Positions 33,782-44,620 of a DNA stretch of 64,000 nucleotides are shown here, piece after piece. Under the pieces are notes generated by a model, which was given only the letters and a program-made list of their open reading frames with translations, had not been told where the DNA came from and searched no databases. The translations under genes and the position numbers were made by a program. Source of the DNA: Thozetella sp. PMI_491 (taxonomy: Eukaryota > Ascomycota > Sordariomycetes > Chaetosphaeriales > Chaetosphaeriaceae); contig MU270032.1 in the NCBI GenBank assembly GCA_021432635.1, positions 806,001 to 870,000 on the forward strand, in the 5' to 3' direction. Positions within the stretch are counted from its first letter, which is position 1. Each line of letters begins with the position of its first letter.

Positions 33782-36190
33782 CGTACCAAATATCAGCTGG
33801 AGCTTAGAGACACGATCCCGCCGAGAAATGCTGTGCGCAAAGAACTGGCGAGCGCACTGAACCACCACGGCGGTGGTGCAGCTCAGAGGAGGCCATTCGA
33901 ACAATTAAATACCGTGTCTCCTCATCTCCTCATGAGAGGGGGTGAGGGGCACAATCCCTTGCGATCCATCGTGACGGACTGGCGGATGGTGCTAGTATAA
34001 TACCAGGGGCTATTAATCCCCAGCCCCGGCACTGCACCCTTGCCTGCACCCACCGCGTTAGGCAATGTCAAGAGCCGGCACAACCCAGTCGCGCGAGTAG
34101 GAAGAAACATGCGCACATGGTTTGGTTAAATTCCACCGCGGTGCAGGGGGGAGAGCCCTGCGTCGTTCGGTGTCAATCCACTCTAGGTGGTACCCGAGGT
34201 AACGATGAGCCCTGCACGCGCTGCCCATCAAGCTGCTAGCGGCAAACCCTCTACCTAGAAGAATCGCAGCGGCAGTTATCGTCGGAGGCTGTGCATTTCC
34301 TTTGCTGGACATCGTGGCCGAACCAGCTCCATCGCTGCAGATGCCCGCACGAACTACTAGAAAAGCCCAGCTGTGCTAGGGCGGGTTGCTAAGGCAGGTT
34401 GTTCACCGTACGTTCGCCCCGTAGATAAACATCACGGGAAGTGGGCGGGCGATTTCTACGATCGCCATAACCCGGCCCCTTAATAGTTAGAGTGTGGCTG
34501 GAACAGTACAGTACTACATACATACCTACCGCAAAAGTCCTGGTGCAGGATCAAATTTGGCCCGGCGGCGCGGTCAACAGCGCGAAATGGAAGCTCGCAG
34601 CAGCCGAAGTGGCATTCGGTCGACTGCCATAGTTACCTTCCATTGTAAGCCAATTGATGGGCATTTCAGTCGCAACGTCCTACGCGCAGGGTTCTCGTAA
34701 AATATTTTCTCCCTTCATTTTGACTCCTCTTTTTCCAGTCTGCTCCTCTTCCGGATGAGGACGAGGCCGAGGAGGCCGGGAGAAGGAGGGGACGAGTCTA
34801 GACTTTTCTCGGACCGTGTGCCGCGTCTAAGGCGATTTAGGTTGCTTTATCCTAGTGCCTGATTGATCGATAAGATCTGGCCAAGCTTCGTCCGCCCGCT
34901 TTTCGTCCGCCAACTGCCTCGGTGGAGGCCGCCTAGTGAGGGGTTGGGGCATAACGAGGGAGTCGCTAGAGTACGCTCGGCAGCACTATAATCCCAAACC
35001 TACTCCTAAGTTGCAGTTTACGGCACATAGAGCGACACTGCTCTTCCCAACTTTAGCTGAGAGCTGGTAAAGCTAAAGATTCCACCTACGCCGTCTGTTC
35101 TGTGCCCATGTCCGCTTATTAGATAGGTATTCATCTCCCACGTAGTGGTCGACTGGGAACCTATCTAACAGGTAGGCCCCGTTGTACCTATGGCCAAGCT
35201 GTAGTAATTATGGGGTAGAGCATGTTCCGACACAAATACAAAGCGCTAAGATAGGTCTGGCCTGCTCATGTAGGATGCCGCGGCATTTTCAGAAGCTTCT
35301 CTTGTGTGCTTTTCGCTCTGGCTACCGCCACTTCCGACTAGTTAGTCCCTCCTCGACTTGCCCGAGGTTAGTGCCGGGAGGAGAATATTCATGCCGGCAG
35401 TGACTGCCTCGCTTAGGTAGATCCTGGCTGCTAGCGATCTGGACAGGGCCACCTGACCGCTATTTTCTTTTGCACTGTAGCCCACTCTCCACTAACCAGG
35501 CTTAAGCTCCGCTTAGCTACCTTTGGGCACCTTGAGAGGTAGGTTGTCACATGGATGACCAACACGACCCCATTCGTTCTTCATAAACAGAAGCGTCGGG
35601 GGTGTTGTCTTCCTTCATACCGTTCACGAATTTTATCCTTGGCCTCCTAAACCTGAAGAGCAGCCACCCGATCCACTACAGTTTCTCTCATATTGAGTCT
35701 TTCCCGTTCGTCCTGCTCTGGTCCGAGCTGAGTAAACCATAAAGTGCACTTATCCTGCTTCCTCCATATCACACTAGACTCCCGCCGTTTCATCGACCCT
35801 GCATCCGACCCGCAGGATCGGTACCGGATCTGCACTACACCTACTAGACCAGAAGGTGACGAATCAGAGTCACAACTGATATGTACAGCACGGAATACTT
35901 CCCTTTGCCGCCAAGTACACAGAAATGTCCCCTTTACCTAGGATCTAACATAAAAGCCCGTGCGACGGCATCCTTGGCATTGCTAATATTATCGCTGATC
36001 CGAGTCGCGCAACTGCGTCATCGTAGTTCTAAATCCGAACATATTCTATGTCTAAATGCTATGACGCTCTTTATCTAATACATCAAACTGACCCGCGGGG
36101 CTCATCTAATAATGACAGGATCTACTACTGTACAGTTTAAAACTCTCGAAAATCCAATCACAGATTGCCACAACCATGTGCAGGTTGCCC
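33782..36190. other. Long intergenic region, no supported gene
   Basis: About 2.4 kb without a recognisable gene. Only short ORFs with no shared motifs. A GA-rich patch (near 34750-34800) is the only compositional feature seen. Confidence 0.45.
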
Positions 36191-37467
36191 TCATTTCAGT
36201 TCAACGCCATCAGTGGCACCAAATGCCTAGGGAAGTCAGCTTTTGTGGCAAGTAGTGTCAGGTGCTTTGTAGATGAAGGCTTACTCTCTTGATGTCACCG
36301 TAAATGGCGAACTGAACGGCCGTCATCCCGCCCACCATCACGATGCGCGCGTGTAGACCCGTAAAGCTGCCGCGCAAGCCAAGGCCGCTCGCTACCCGGA
36401 TTAAGCGTCGCATAGTACCCTCGCCGGGCTGGCCTTTATCCTTGTTGATCTTGCTGAGAACGGTGTCTGCGGGATGAGAGACGATGGCGGCGGCGATACC
36501 TGCGATAAGGCCAGAGCCGAGGTTGATACCGGAGATGCCGGCAGCGGAGAGTTTGGAGCGGTCAAAGAAGCTATACGCGGTTTGTGACGCTTTTTCATAG
36601 ACAAGGAAGGTGGCGGCTGTGTAAGGGACTCTGTACGGATCGTGAGCATACGTGCCTGCTGGCGGGGGTGTACATGCGCAAGGGAGACTAACTGCTTCAG
36701 GATAATGGGACCTAGTCCGGAGTATAACCCGGCAAGGCCTTCCTGTCTAGCCATTTTGAAAAGAGCATCGCTCATGCCGCGCGCGAAGGTGGGCTCTGAG
36801 ACGAGTCGGATACGTACGGCCTCGAATGGGCAGAGTGCAAGGTCTCCGAAAACCTCTGCCGTAGCCGCAGAGGCGAGGTATACCGTGTTGCGATTCTTTG
36901 CGGCCGTCTCGTATCCAAGGTAATTTACGGCACTCTGCTTAAAGAACTCATAACCGCCAAACTTGAACGCGCCCTGCAAGCAGTAGCCCGTGATGGTAGG
37001 ACCTAGGCCGGTCAGGAGAGTAGGTGCGCCCTCTGCGGCGACGATCTGGCGGGCGGTGCCCACGATGCCACCACGATATTCCTGGGGCGCAAGCTGAATT
37101 CTCGTTTTCACACTAGCGGTATTCTCGAATCAGTCGGTGCCGCCGAGGCTGGATGCGATCCCAATCTAGCGGGGACGCAAATTGCATCGCGCGAGAGGGG
37201 TAGCACGGCTTACACGTCGACGGGGGTGAGGACCGCGTGGGTAAAAGAGCAACAAAATGCACCAGCAACGGCATATCGGGCGTATAGCGAAACTGCTTTT
37301 GCAACTTCGGACGTCGTGTAGTCCTCGGCCCCCTTGGTGAAGTGGATGGCTGGGTACGACGTCCAGGGCCTACTTTCAAGGCGTGAGCGGGCCGTCGCAT
37401 AACCAGCAAACAAGATGGGGGGAGAGAAGAAGCGAGAACGATGAGGCAAAGCAACGTTTCTTTTCAT
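36191..37467 (-). CDS. Mitochondrial phosphate carrier (MIR1 type)
   Basis: Four exons on the minus strand (37467-37214, 37112-36693, 36630-36285, 36226-36191; the last is 36 nt) give 351 residues. The three mitochondrial-carrier signatures are intact: PVDVVKTRIQL, PFEAVRIRLV and PADTVLSKINK. GPTITGYCLQGAFKFGGYEFFK and VPYTAATFLVYEKAS match MIR1, the inner-membrane phosphate/proton symporter that feeds ATP synthase. It ends GATDGVELK, like yeast Mir1. About 60 residues precede the first transmembrane helix and are basic (KRNVALPHRSRFF), perhaps a targeting extension. The only ATG available at the front of exon 1 overlaps by 4 nt the TGA of the upstream 83-codon ORF; either the true start is on an unseen upstream exon or the arrangement is bicistronic. 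Core function is confident, the start is not. Confidence 0.92.
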
Positions 37468-37715
37468 TTAGACTGGAACCACCACCTTCTTTGACCCATC
37501 TGGGACAGCGTATCCCGCATTGTCTCCCCTTGCTCCTTGCTGATGCTCGGGCCGCCGCTGACTGCCCCCAGTACGCGCAGGTGTTCCTTCCTCAGCTCCT
37601 CAAACCCGGCGTCTAGTTCTTTGTGCCATGGATAGAGAACAAATACTTGAAATCCAAGAGCAGAGCTGGCGACCATGAAGTTGGTCATGGAGATGACCCT
37701 CGTGATGAACACCAT
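37464..37715 (-). CDS. Small single-pass membrane protein, overlapping the phosphate carrier start
   Basis: An 83-codon ORF starts MVFITRVISMTNFMVASS. It has one hydrophobic helix (about 8-27), then YPWHKELDAGFEELRKEHLRV, a charged amphipathic helix, and a low-complexity tail ending QRRWWFQSK. It looks like a small organellar membrane protein of a conserved fungal type, but I cannot name it. Its TGA overlaps the ATG of the phosphate carrier in an ATGA arrangement on the same strand. Alternatives are a 5' coding exon spliced into the carrier, or an upstream ORF in the carrier's leader. The start at 37715 is the first true ATG; the frame is open further upstream to 37805. Confidence 0.5.
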   Translation of the reverse strand: MVFITRVISMTNFMVASSALGFQVFVLYPWHKELDAGFEELRKEHLRVLGAVSGGPSISKEQGETMRDTLSQMGQRRWWFQSK

Positions 37716-40404
37716 GGTGAGATCGGGCGGCCACAGGCTCTGAATACCAGTACAGATCGGGCCGGCAGCTGGAGGCGGAATAATACAGTCAGAGGACGAA
37801 ACCAAGAAGAAAAGGGGATCGAGACGGGCGTACGCACAGTTCAGTGAGGGTTCGAGGGACAGACGTAGGCTTGAGGAGACGGGAGGACGCGTCGGGGGCA
37901 GGCTGACCTCCTAAATAGCCTCTTCGAAAATTGTCGATCGCGACGAGAGCATGTGAAACAAGGGCGGAAGGAGAAAGGCGCGTTATCAGGGAAAGTCTCG
38001 CCCAAGGGATGGTACAAGAGTGGAGCCGGGATGCGTTAGGAGTACTCCATATTCTGGGCTCCGGGGGGCCTCCTGCGGGGCCGCCGATGTCGATTTTGGC
38101 CGGGATTGTCCGAACGGGTTTGCTCTGACACCCAGGGGTTTCTAGCCAAGCGAATCCTTATTAGCAGGCCCGACTTCGTAGTACAAAGTTAGGCCCCTCC
38201 GGGCAGGGGTTAGCGCTTCGGCAGCTTGACGCCCAACCGCTTGGCTAGCAAGGCCATACCAGGGGGCGCTGGATATGGCTCGTGAACTCTGATGCCGTTA
38301 CCTTCTATAAGGCGATGACAACGAGGTTGCTCCCAGGACTTGGTTTTACGGCGTCCTCATAGTCGTTCCTATGCTGCATGTGCTGCACAGTAGGTCCCCG
38401 TCCGTGAAGGTCGCGGCTCTCTCTCTCTCTAAGGCCGAGGGCTAACAGGTCTATTGGACTAAGAGCGACTCTCTCAGTCTCGAAACTTGCGCTGCATAAC
38501 CTCGTCTTCACCGACAGTCGTCTTAGTCGGGGCGATATAGAGCGATATCATTGCAAGGGATAATAACGCAGCGTGCTTGCGTGTGATACATCACGCCCTG
38601 GGACCCAAGTATCTTGACTGAGACACTGGAGGCTATTCCGGTCATCCCATCCTCACATGCAAATCCGATCATATGCAGTGTCATGGCTGCCCTGTGGCGC
38701 CTGCCCCTGCTAGCCAGGCGCCAATGTTCTCCGGCTTCGGCACGCCCAATCATTGTCGACGGGCTCATCCCCTGGCGTGTATAGGTGCCTGCTAGAGCCT
38801 TGCTTTATTGGACCAATACAAGGGCAAAGATGCGCTCGCTCGGTGCTTGATCAATGAACCGAAACCTGAGCGGTGGTCTTCAGGGGGGCAGTGCAGGCGT
38901 CATGGTGGAGACTCAACGTCGCCTTCACCATCTACTTGGGCCTTTTTGGTATTGCCGAATCGAACCTCGTACATGAAGGCCCGCCAACTCGTGGCAGTAG
39001 TGGAGCACAAGGTTGCTGGGACCGGATTGGCGCCCAATCGTCTCCAAGACCCCTGAAAATGCTCGACGCCGACGCCGGCGAGCTCATGTGCCGCTCGATT
39101 CGAGTCCGGGTCAGATTACCTATTTGGCCGGATCTGTTTAGTTCGTTGGTCCAGAAGGTGTTCGATTAGGCGTTAGGCTCGGGCTGAATGGAGAAGTGGC
39201 GTGATTTTTGGTCGTGCCATCCACTTCGTCGGCATCCCTACGGGGCATTCCGGAATGCCTCAGCGGCAGCCCCATATTTTCGCTCAGTGTCGCGTGCGTG
39301 CAGACCTGGAATTTCTGGAACCTTTCAGGGATCAGGAGAATTTTTCTTTCACGTAACGTACCCGCGAGTTATACGTTTTGCTCTAGCTCGCGCAGGCTCT
39401 TCACCGAGAAGGCCCTATAGATAGATGCTACATACACTCGCGAAATTATCTCTACGAGTTGCCAACTCTTAGACGAGATCCTATGTCGTCTCTTTGCTAG
39501 GCATGCAAAAAGTCGGGTCCTGTCCATCATGGGACGTCGCAGTGTATCTGAACCTCGGCCCTTCTGTCTTTCTAAACTTTCTAGCGCGTATATACACCAT
39601 CAATCAGATTGGATAGTAAGATCCAGACGCCGAAGCCAATGGCAAAATGGGTGGTGCAACTCGACTCGAGAGACAATCACCAACCCGGACCGGGGAATAT
39701 TTGATGGCCATATCCGACGCGTCACCTGCTCTTGAACGGCAAACCAATAAGAGTCAGCGCCCGCCGAGACTGTTATACTCCACCGGAGCACGTAATGACT
39801 GTTCCTAGGCCCGGCTCATTCCCCCATATCCCGATCTCAAGAGGTATGCCATGCTCTGTCCCAGCGCACAGCCAGATACGTTGGTCATCCTTCCATGGGC
39901 CGAGATTTCCTGCAGAAGTGGTAGAAGTGAGGCCCGCACCATCGCTGTGGCTGTTGCAGATCTCGGCAAGCAGGAGCACGCACCGCTTGCATGCATCATT
40001 TAAAGTATGTTTGCCGGGACCACAATTGGTAAGGAGCTGAGGGCCGTGCCAGTTTGTGATGCCAGCGGGGTAGAGCAGCAGTGATCTTCGGATATCACAC
40101 TCACCTCGGCGCCGGAACTGACATGCACATTTATCGAAATATATATGATGCTGGAGGGTTTCTTTCCGTTCATTATGGTTGAAGTGACAGAAACCGCATA
40201 TCAGCTTGGCGGGCCACCCAGAGTCCCAGGGCTAATTGTACCTCGACAGGTTTAGTCATTATCAGATAGCCATTAGGTTTATTGAGAATAGATACCCCCG
40301 AATTGAGCCTCGATATGAAAGATACAATCTCCCCGTAGCCGTCTTAATATAAAGCCTCCAGCGTCGACATCTGACATTCTCCAGCTACTTGACACAGACG
40401 CTTG
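37716..40404. other. Long intergenic region, no supported gene
   Basis: About 2.7 kb with only short ORFs on both strands. A short CT microsatellite lies near 38417-38430. No domain or RNA gene is recognised. Confidence 0.45.
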
Positions 40405-41574
40405 TTACCCGCAGATCCATCTCTTGATCGTGTGATACAACCGAGCAGCTCCCTGCATCCTACCCCCATATGACTTCTCCATAAATCGCTCGCTGAATGG
40501 ATAGTCTGTATAGCCAACGGCGGACTGGGCTGTATAGAACGTTGAGCGATTGTAAGGAGTCAAGGGAATACCATTCTTGACCTTGAACACCAGGTCTGGG
40601 TTGGAGATGAAGAATCGTCCAAACATGACGACAATGTCTCTGTCCGGATGAGCATCATCCACCAGCTTCTTGGCTTGCTCGACCGTATACCCTCCCGCGA
40701 GCAGCATGGGTCCCTTCCAAATCGAATACGCAAAATTGAGAGTATTGCAGATGTGCTCCCCAACTTGGTCATCGCCTCGGATGCGCCCCTCGATCAACGA
40801 CAGGTACGCGATGTTGAGCTCGGCAATCTTCTTTATGACATCCGAGAACTGCGGGATAGGATCCCGCATACCCATGGCTTCGTAGGTAGACCAAGGGCTA
40901 AAGCGAACGCCAACTCGTTCGGCCCCGACAGCGTCCACAACGGCTTGGACAACCTCGACGGCGAAGCGCGATCGGTTCTCTACGCAGCCTCCGTACTCAT
41001 CGATGCGCTGATTGGAAACGTCCTGCAGGAACTGGTCGATGATGTACCCATTGGCACCGTGGATCTCCACGCCGTCGAAACCGGCAGCCATGACATTCCT
41101 GGCTGCTGCAGCGTACTGCTGAACGGTCTCCTGAATCTCGTACACTGTGAGGGGCTCGGGTACCACATGTGCATCATCATCCACACCCCTGATCGCGCTA
41201 GCGCTGCGGATGCGGATCCCTTCGGCCCGGGCCACTTCGCGGTCCGCCGTCCGCCCCAGCGCATATATTTGGCAGAAGATGTAGCTACCCTTGGCATGTA
41301 CGGCATCGGCGATGGCACGCCAGGCGGCAACCTGTGTCTCGTTGTAGATGCCGGGGATGTTGGAGAGGCCACCCCACGATGCATGCATGAAGGTCGCCTC
41401 GGTGATGAGCAAGGTGCCGGGCACAGATGCGCGTTGCGTGTAGTATTCGGCCATCATGGGCGTAGGGACGTGCTCATCGGTTGCACGCAAGCGGGTCACT
41501 GGGCACATGCCGATTCGCTGTGCTATTTCCATCCTGCCGATCGTGATGGGTTTGAAGAGCCGGGATTTCTCCAT
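40405..41574 (-). CDS. Old yellow enzyme family NADH:flavin oxidoreductase
   Basis: An intact single-exon gene of 389 codons on the minus strand. It is an FMN-binding TIM barrel: LFKPITIGRMEIAQRIGMCPVTRLR at the N-terminus, then the substrate-binding HGANGY motif with His172, Asn175 and Tyr177 corresponding to OYE His/Asn/Tyr. QDVSNQRIDEYGG follows, and MFGRFFISNPDL is the phosphate-binding end. The usual Q-L-W-H-x-G-R segment reads QIYALGR, with Ala where many members have His. The enzyme reduces activated alkenes such as enones with NAD(P)H; related members act on alkaloid aldehydes or pathway intermediates. There is no surrounding cluster to indicate a substrate. It is cytosolic (no leader). 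A 334-codon ORF on the opposite strand is a shadow. Confidence 0.95.
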   Translation of the reverse strand: MEKSRLFKPITIGRMEIAQRIGMCPVTRLRATDEHVPTPMMAEYYTQRASVPGTLLITEATFMHASWGGLSNIPGIYNETQVAAWRAIADAVHAKGSYIFCQIYALGRTADREVARAEGIRIRSASAIRGVDDDAHVVPEPLTVYEIQETVQQYAAAARNVMAAGFDGVEIHGANGYIIDQFLQDVSNQRIDEYGGCVENRSRFAVEVVQAVVDAVGAERVGVRFSPWSTYEAMGMRDPIPQFSDVIKKIAELNIAYLSLIEGRIRGDDQVGEHICNTLNFAYSIWKGPMLLAGGYTVEQAKKLVDDAHPDRDIVVMFGRFFISNPDLVFKVKNGIPLTPYNRSTFYTAQSAVGYTDYPFSERFMEKSYGGRMQGAARLYHTIKRWICG

Positions 41575-42632
41575 GGTTGGTCGTATTGGGATTTCTATCG
41601 GTTAACACAGAGCTCAGTGTGGTGTTGCTTTGGTTCAAACGAGTGTATATGAGAGCTGGGTCATGTGGGTCAGAGAGCTATATACAAGAAGTAGGCAAAT
41701 TATACAAGCATGATTCTTCTGCGGAGATTCGTAGCTAAATAGAGATGGCCCTCTCTTGTGCCAGCCTCGAGTATTTGGCTCGTAGACCGTGAGATGCGGG
41801 TATTTCCCCAACAAGTGTTTTCCCCATGCACCGTGAGTCAGCCCCCAACTTCCCCTTAACATCGTGGAGCAGAGAGTGGCTCTATTTTCTAGAGCCTGCA
41901 TGGGCGGGAGCATTCATTTCACGCACGACAGGTTACACTGCGGCTGCTGGCTAAACCAAACGTTAAGATGGCAGTCAAATGCCGGCCAACGAAGGTTAGC
42001 AAAGTACCACTGCACTAGCTGATGAAGAAAAGATGTTGGGGTATGCTCGGTATTTAATATCACGTCAATATAAAAGATGAATCTCGTCATTGGAGCCTTC
42101 CTATGTCGTGGGTGGGCCAGTGCTGCTGCCGCTTTAACCTGTGATTGGGTGTGGTGTGTGCCAGGTGTAATGGGATGGGAGGGAGAGGGCCGGGGAAAAG
42201 AAGCCCTGCGTTCCTCAAGGCATAGCCCAATGCAAGCACTTGCTTGTGACATGTTATTTAATGGTAGGAGTAGATGTCACAGTGAAAAGGAGGGAAGAGA
42301 AGGATGATGTGGGTTCCCGGCACAAGGCGGGTGTGAGCCTGGCATCGGACAACGCCGACTGAGACAAGGCAGGCGGCGAGGAGTAGAACAGGGGAACAGC
42401 GGACGAGCCGCTGCACATCTCCGAAGGCGTGCATTCTCTTGGGGCCATTTTGCACCGGAGAACAGTGTCACGAGAATGGAGCCAGGAGACAAATCTCGTG
42501 CGAGAGGTCGGAGTTTAGTTTCGACCCCATCCCAAAATAGCCAAGCTGCGCCATCTACAATATTTTAGGGTCTGCGGCCACCGGGGAACCCCTAAAGATT
42601 AGGGAGGCACCCACATATGTACAAAGTATTGC
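41575..42632. other. Intergenic, no supported gene
   Basis: Upstream region of the OYE gene and flanking sequence. Short ORFs only. Confidence 0.45.
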
Positions 42633-43018
42633 AGCTAACGTCCTTCGGCATCTCCTGGCAATGCACCCTCATCTCAGATATATGGTCGACGAAGTAGCCT
42701 GTGTCTTCGCGCAGGGTCCAGACATGGCCCTCGGCCGGCGCTTTCGAACGACAAGAAGTCTCTGAATCTTTCCAAAGTCAACTTCCCGGGAACTCGGTAG
42801 AGGCCCTCCTCAGCTATGGCTGCTAGTGAGGTGAAGTCCTCGGTGGTATCTTAGAGTTGTAACTCTGAGAGTACGGGATAGGCGTCGCTGACCACTTTTT
42901 CGGGCGTAATATCGTGCAGTATCTGATGGGAGGATTGAACGAGGAACTCTTGCAGCTGCTCCTTGGCTTCTGGGATTACGAGGCCCTCGTAGATTAAAGC
43001 AGGAAAGCCTATCCGAGC
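42633..43018 (-). pseudogene. Remnant of an uncharacterised fungal gene
   Basis: On the minus strand one reading frame runs from 43018 with LVIPEAKEQLQEFLVQSSHQ, LHDITPEKVVSDAYPVLSE and, after a TAA at 42853-42851, AIAEEGLYRVPGKLTLERF. About 70 codons later the frame must shift (near 42735) to read HVWTLREDTGYFVDHISEMR and HCQEM. The W-x-LRED-x-GYF-x-D segment resembles a widespread, uncharacterised family of large fungal proteins as I recall it. One stop and one frameshift mark it as a pseudogene, and the upstream sequence (43020-43600) shows no continuation. Its AT-rich neighbourhood fits decay by repeat-induced mutation. Confidence 0.5.
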
Positions 43019-44264
43019 AAATGCTTCCCTCCCACTCCCTCCTTCTTTTCACGCCCATCCAACCTTACTTCCAACCCCAGCTTACGCCACGCAGGGCAGG
43101 GCATAATCTCTTTCCCAGCTTCTCCCAGCCCCCCGTGCCCCAATTAAATCGCTTAATGTTCCGTATAATCTTCCTCTACTTGCCTGTAAACGTCTTTACC
43201 GTCTCTTCTTTTCGCTCCACACCAATCCTTCTTAACTTACTAGGCCACCTACATATCAATACAGTCATCTTCAGCCTTATCCCAGTCAAGATAGGCCATC
43301 ATCTCTTCCACAGTCCAAGCCCTGATGCCCATTACAGTAATAAAAGACAATATTATCTGCTTATAGTCACAAAACCACTCATATTATGCCTCTTGGTATT
43401 GCGCCAGAAGACCCATAGCAACTCAATACTTTTAATCAGTCCTGTCATTCCACGGTTAGACACAATACTAGGCCTCACTATCGGCATTGTATCTACCATA
43501 TATCGCTCAAGGGTCGTCGTAGCCAAGGGTCAACATTTCCTGAAGCAGCAATTTCCGTTTATTTCTAAGCGATGAACAGAAACTTTACAACTCTAGGTCG
43601 CCCATCGCTTAGGCAGCTGGTCCTCTTAGATTTCCAAGTCAACAAGGCTCGTAAGTAAATGTTTCCAACGTTACAAGGCTAGGTTAAGGTTAACCTTCAT
43701 CATAGACTTTTAGACCACTAGCTGCTCGTTGTCAGCACCCAAGCGTACTATGTCCCCACACACCCACTCGTCAGTCCTCACTATCTTTTATCCTATAATA
43801 ATACACTCTATCCTAGCTCAAGATGTTTTAAAAAGGATAGACAGTAATAGAAGGGAGATTTCACTATCGTCACTGTCCATTTCCTCCAGAATGGAAGCCA
43901 TCGCCAAGGGAGAACGTTTGAACGCTCCAGCGCCAAATCTAATAATTTTATTAGTAGCCATAATACAAGGATTTTGCACCAGTCAGATCACATTAATATT
44001 TAAGAGAAGTTTTCGATTCCACATTAAGGGGTACCATCCTCGGCTTATGCTCATAATCAACGGTCGAGAGCCATGTGCTCATAGATTCGGTGGAGAGCAG
44101 CTAGCCGGGTGTCATTGCCGGGGTGGTAATCTCGGTGGAGGCCATTTTTATGGACTAGTGCCGGAGGTTTTGACCCCAAGACAAGATCTAGCGTTACTCC
44201 ACAAGTCAAGACTTCGGACAAACAAATACCCCATTGTTATGCTTTGCGGGGAAGGCCTGAAAAC
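43019..44264. other. AT-rich degenerate stretch
   Basis: Two long plus-strand ORFs (43021-43575 and 43729-44268) encode low-complexity Leu/Ile/Pro-rich or Arg-rich sequence without family resemblance. Base composition is more AT-rich than the flanking genes. I regard it as decayed repeat or pseudogene DNA, not coding. Confidence 0.4.
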
Positions 44265-44354
44265 ATAGGGCAGTTGGTAGAACATTCTTCCCTCCCTGGT
44301 CCCTTTAGCGTAGCTTTTGAGTTTCTACCCCAACGGCAATCTTAGTTCGAGCCC
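44265..44354 (+). other. Pol III promoter-like boxes (possible tRNA-derived fragment)
   Basis: TAGGGCAGTTGGTAG near 44266-44280 resembles an A box/D arm, and GTTCGAGCCC near 44345-44354 matches a B box. The two lie about 70 bp apart and the flanks do not fold into a tRNA acceptor stem, so it is not called a tRNA gene. It could be a SINE or tRNA relic. Confidence 0.25.
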
Positions 44355-44493
44355 GGCTCTTACTTCTTGGCTTCTACATAACCCCCAGTCGCGATGGCGT
44401 TGGCAAATTTGACACTGCAGGGAATCACAGCATTCAGGGTTCTATTTTTCCCGGTTTGCCTGGCTCTATATCGAGATTGCTTTGTCGCTTCCA

Positions 44494-44529
44494 ATTACCG
44501 TAGATCCCTATTACCGTAGATCCCTATTA
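44494..44529. repeat. 16-bp tandem duplication upstream of the feruloyl esterase
   Basis: ATTACCGTAGATCCCT is repeated exactly at 44494-44509 and 44510-44525, with four further bases of a third copy, ending just before the TATA-like element. The identical copies suggest a recent duplication in the core promoter. Confidence 0.8.
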
Positions 44530-44535
44530 TAAAGG
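44528..44535 (+). promoter_or_regulatory. TATA box of the tannase/feruloyl esterase gene
   Basis: TATAAAGG lies 93 bp upstream of the ATG at 44621, directly after the 16-bp tandem duplication. Confidence 0.55.
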
Positions 44536-44620
44536 TAGCTGTAACCTCTGCTACCATGCAGCCCAGGTCAATTTCTACCAGTTAGCACATGCCATCATTA
44601 CTCTCTCTCAACGCCTCACC

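Noticed and set aside
40648-41652. 334-codon ORF on the plus strand opposite the OYE gene
   Set aside because: It lies entirely antisense to a motif-complete old yellow enzyme and its translation has no family resemblance; it is a shadow produced by codon bias.
43021-44268. Two ORFs of 184 and 179 codons
   Set aside because: Low-complexity, AT-driven composition, no recognisable domain, adjacent to a pseudogene; treated as decayed DNA.
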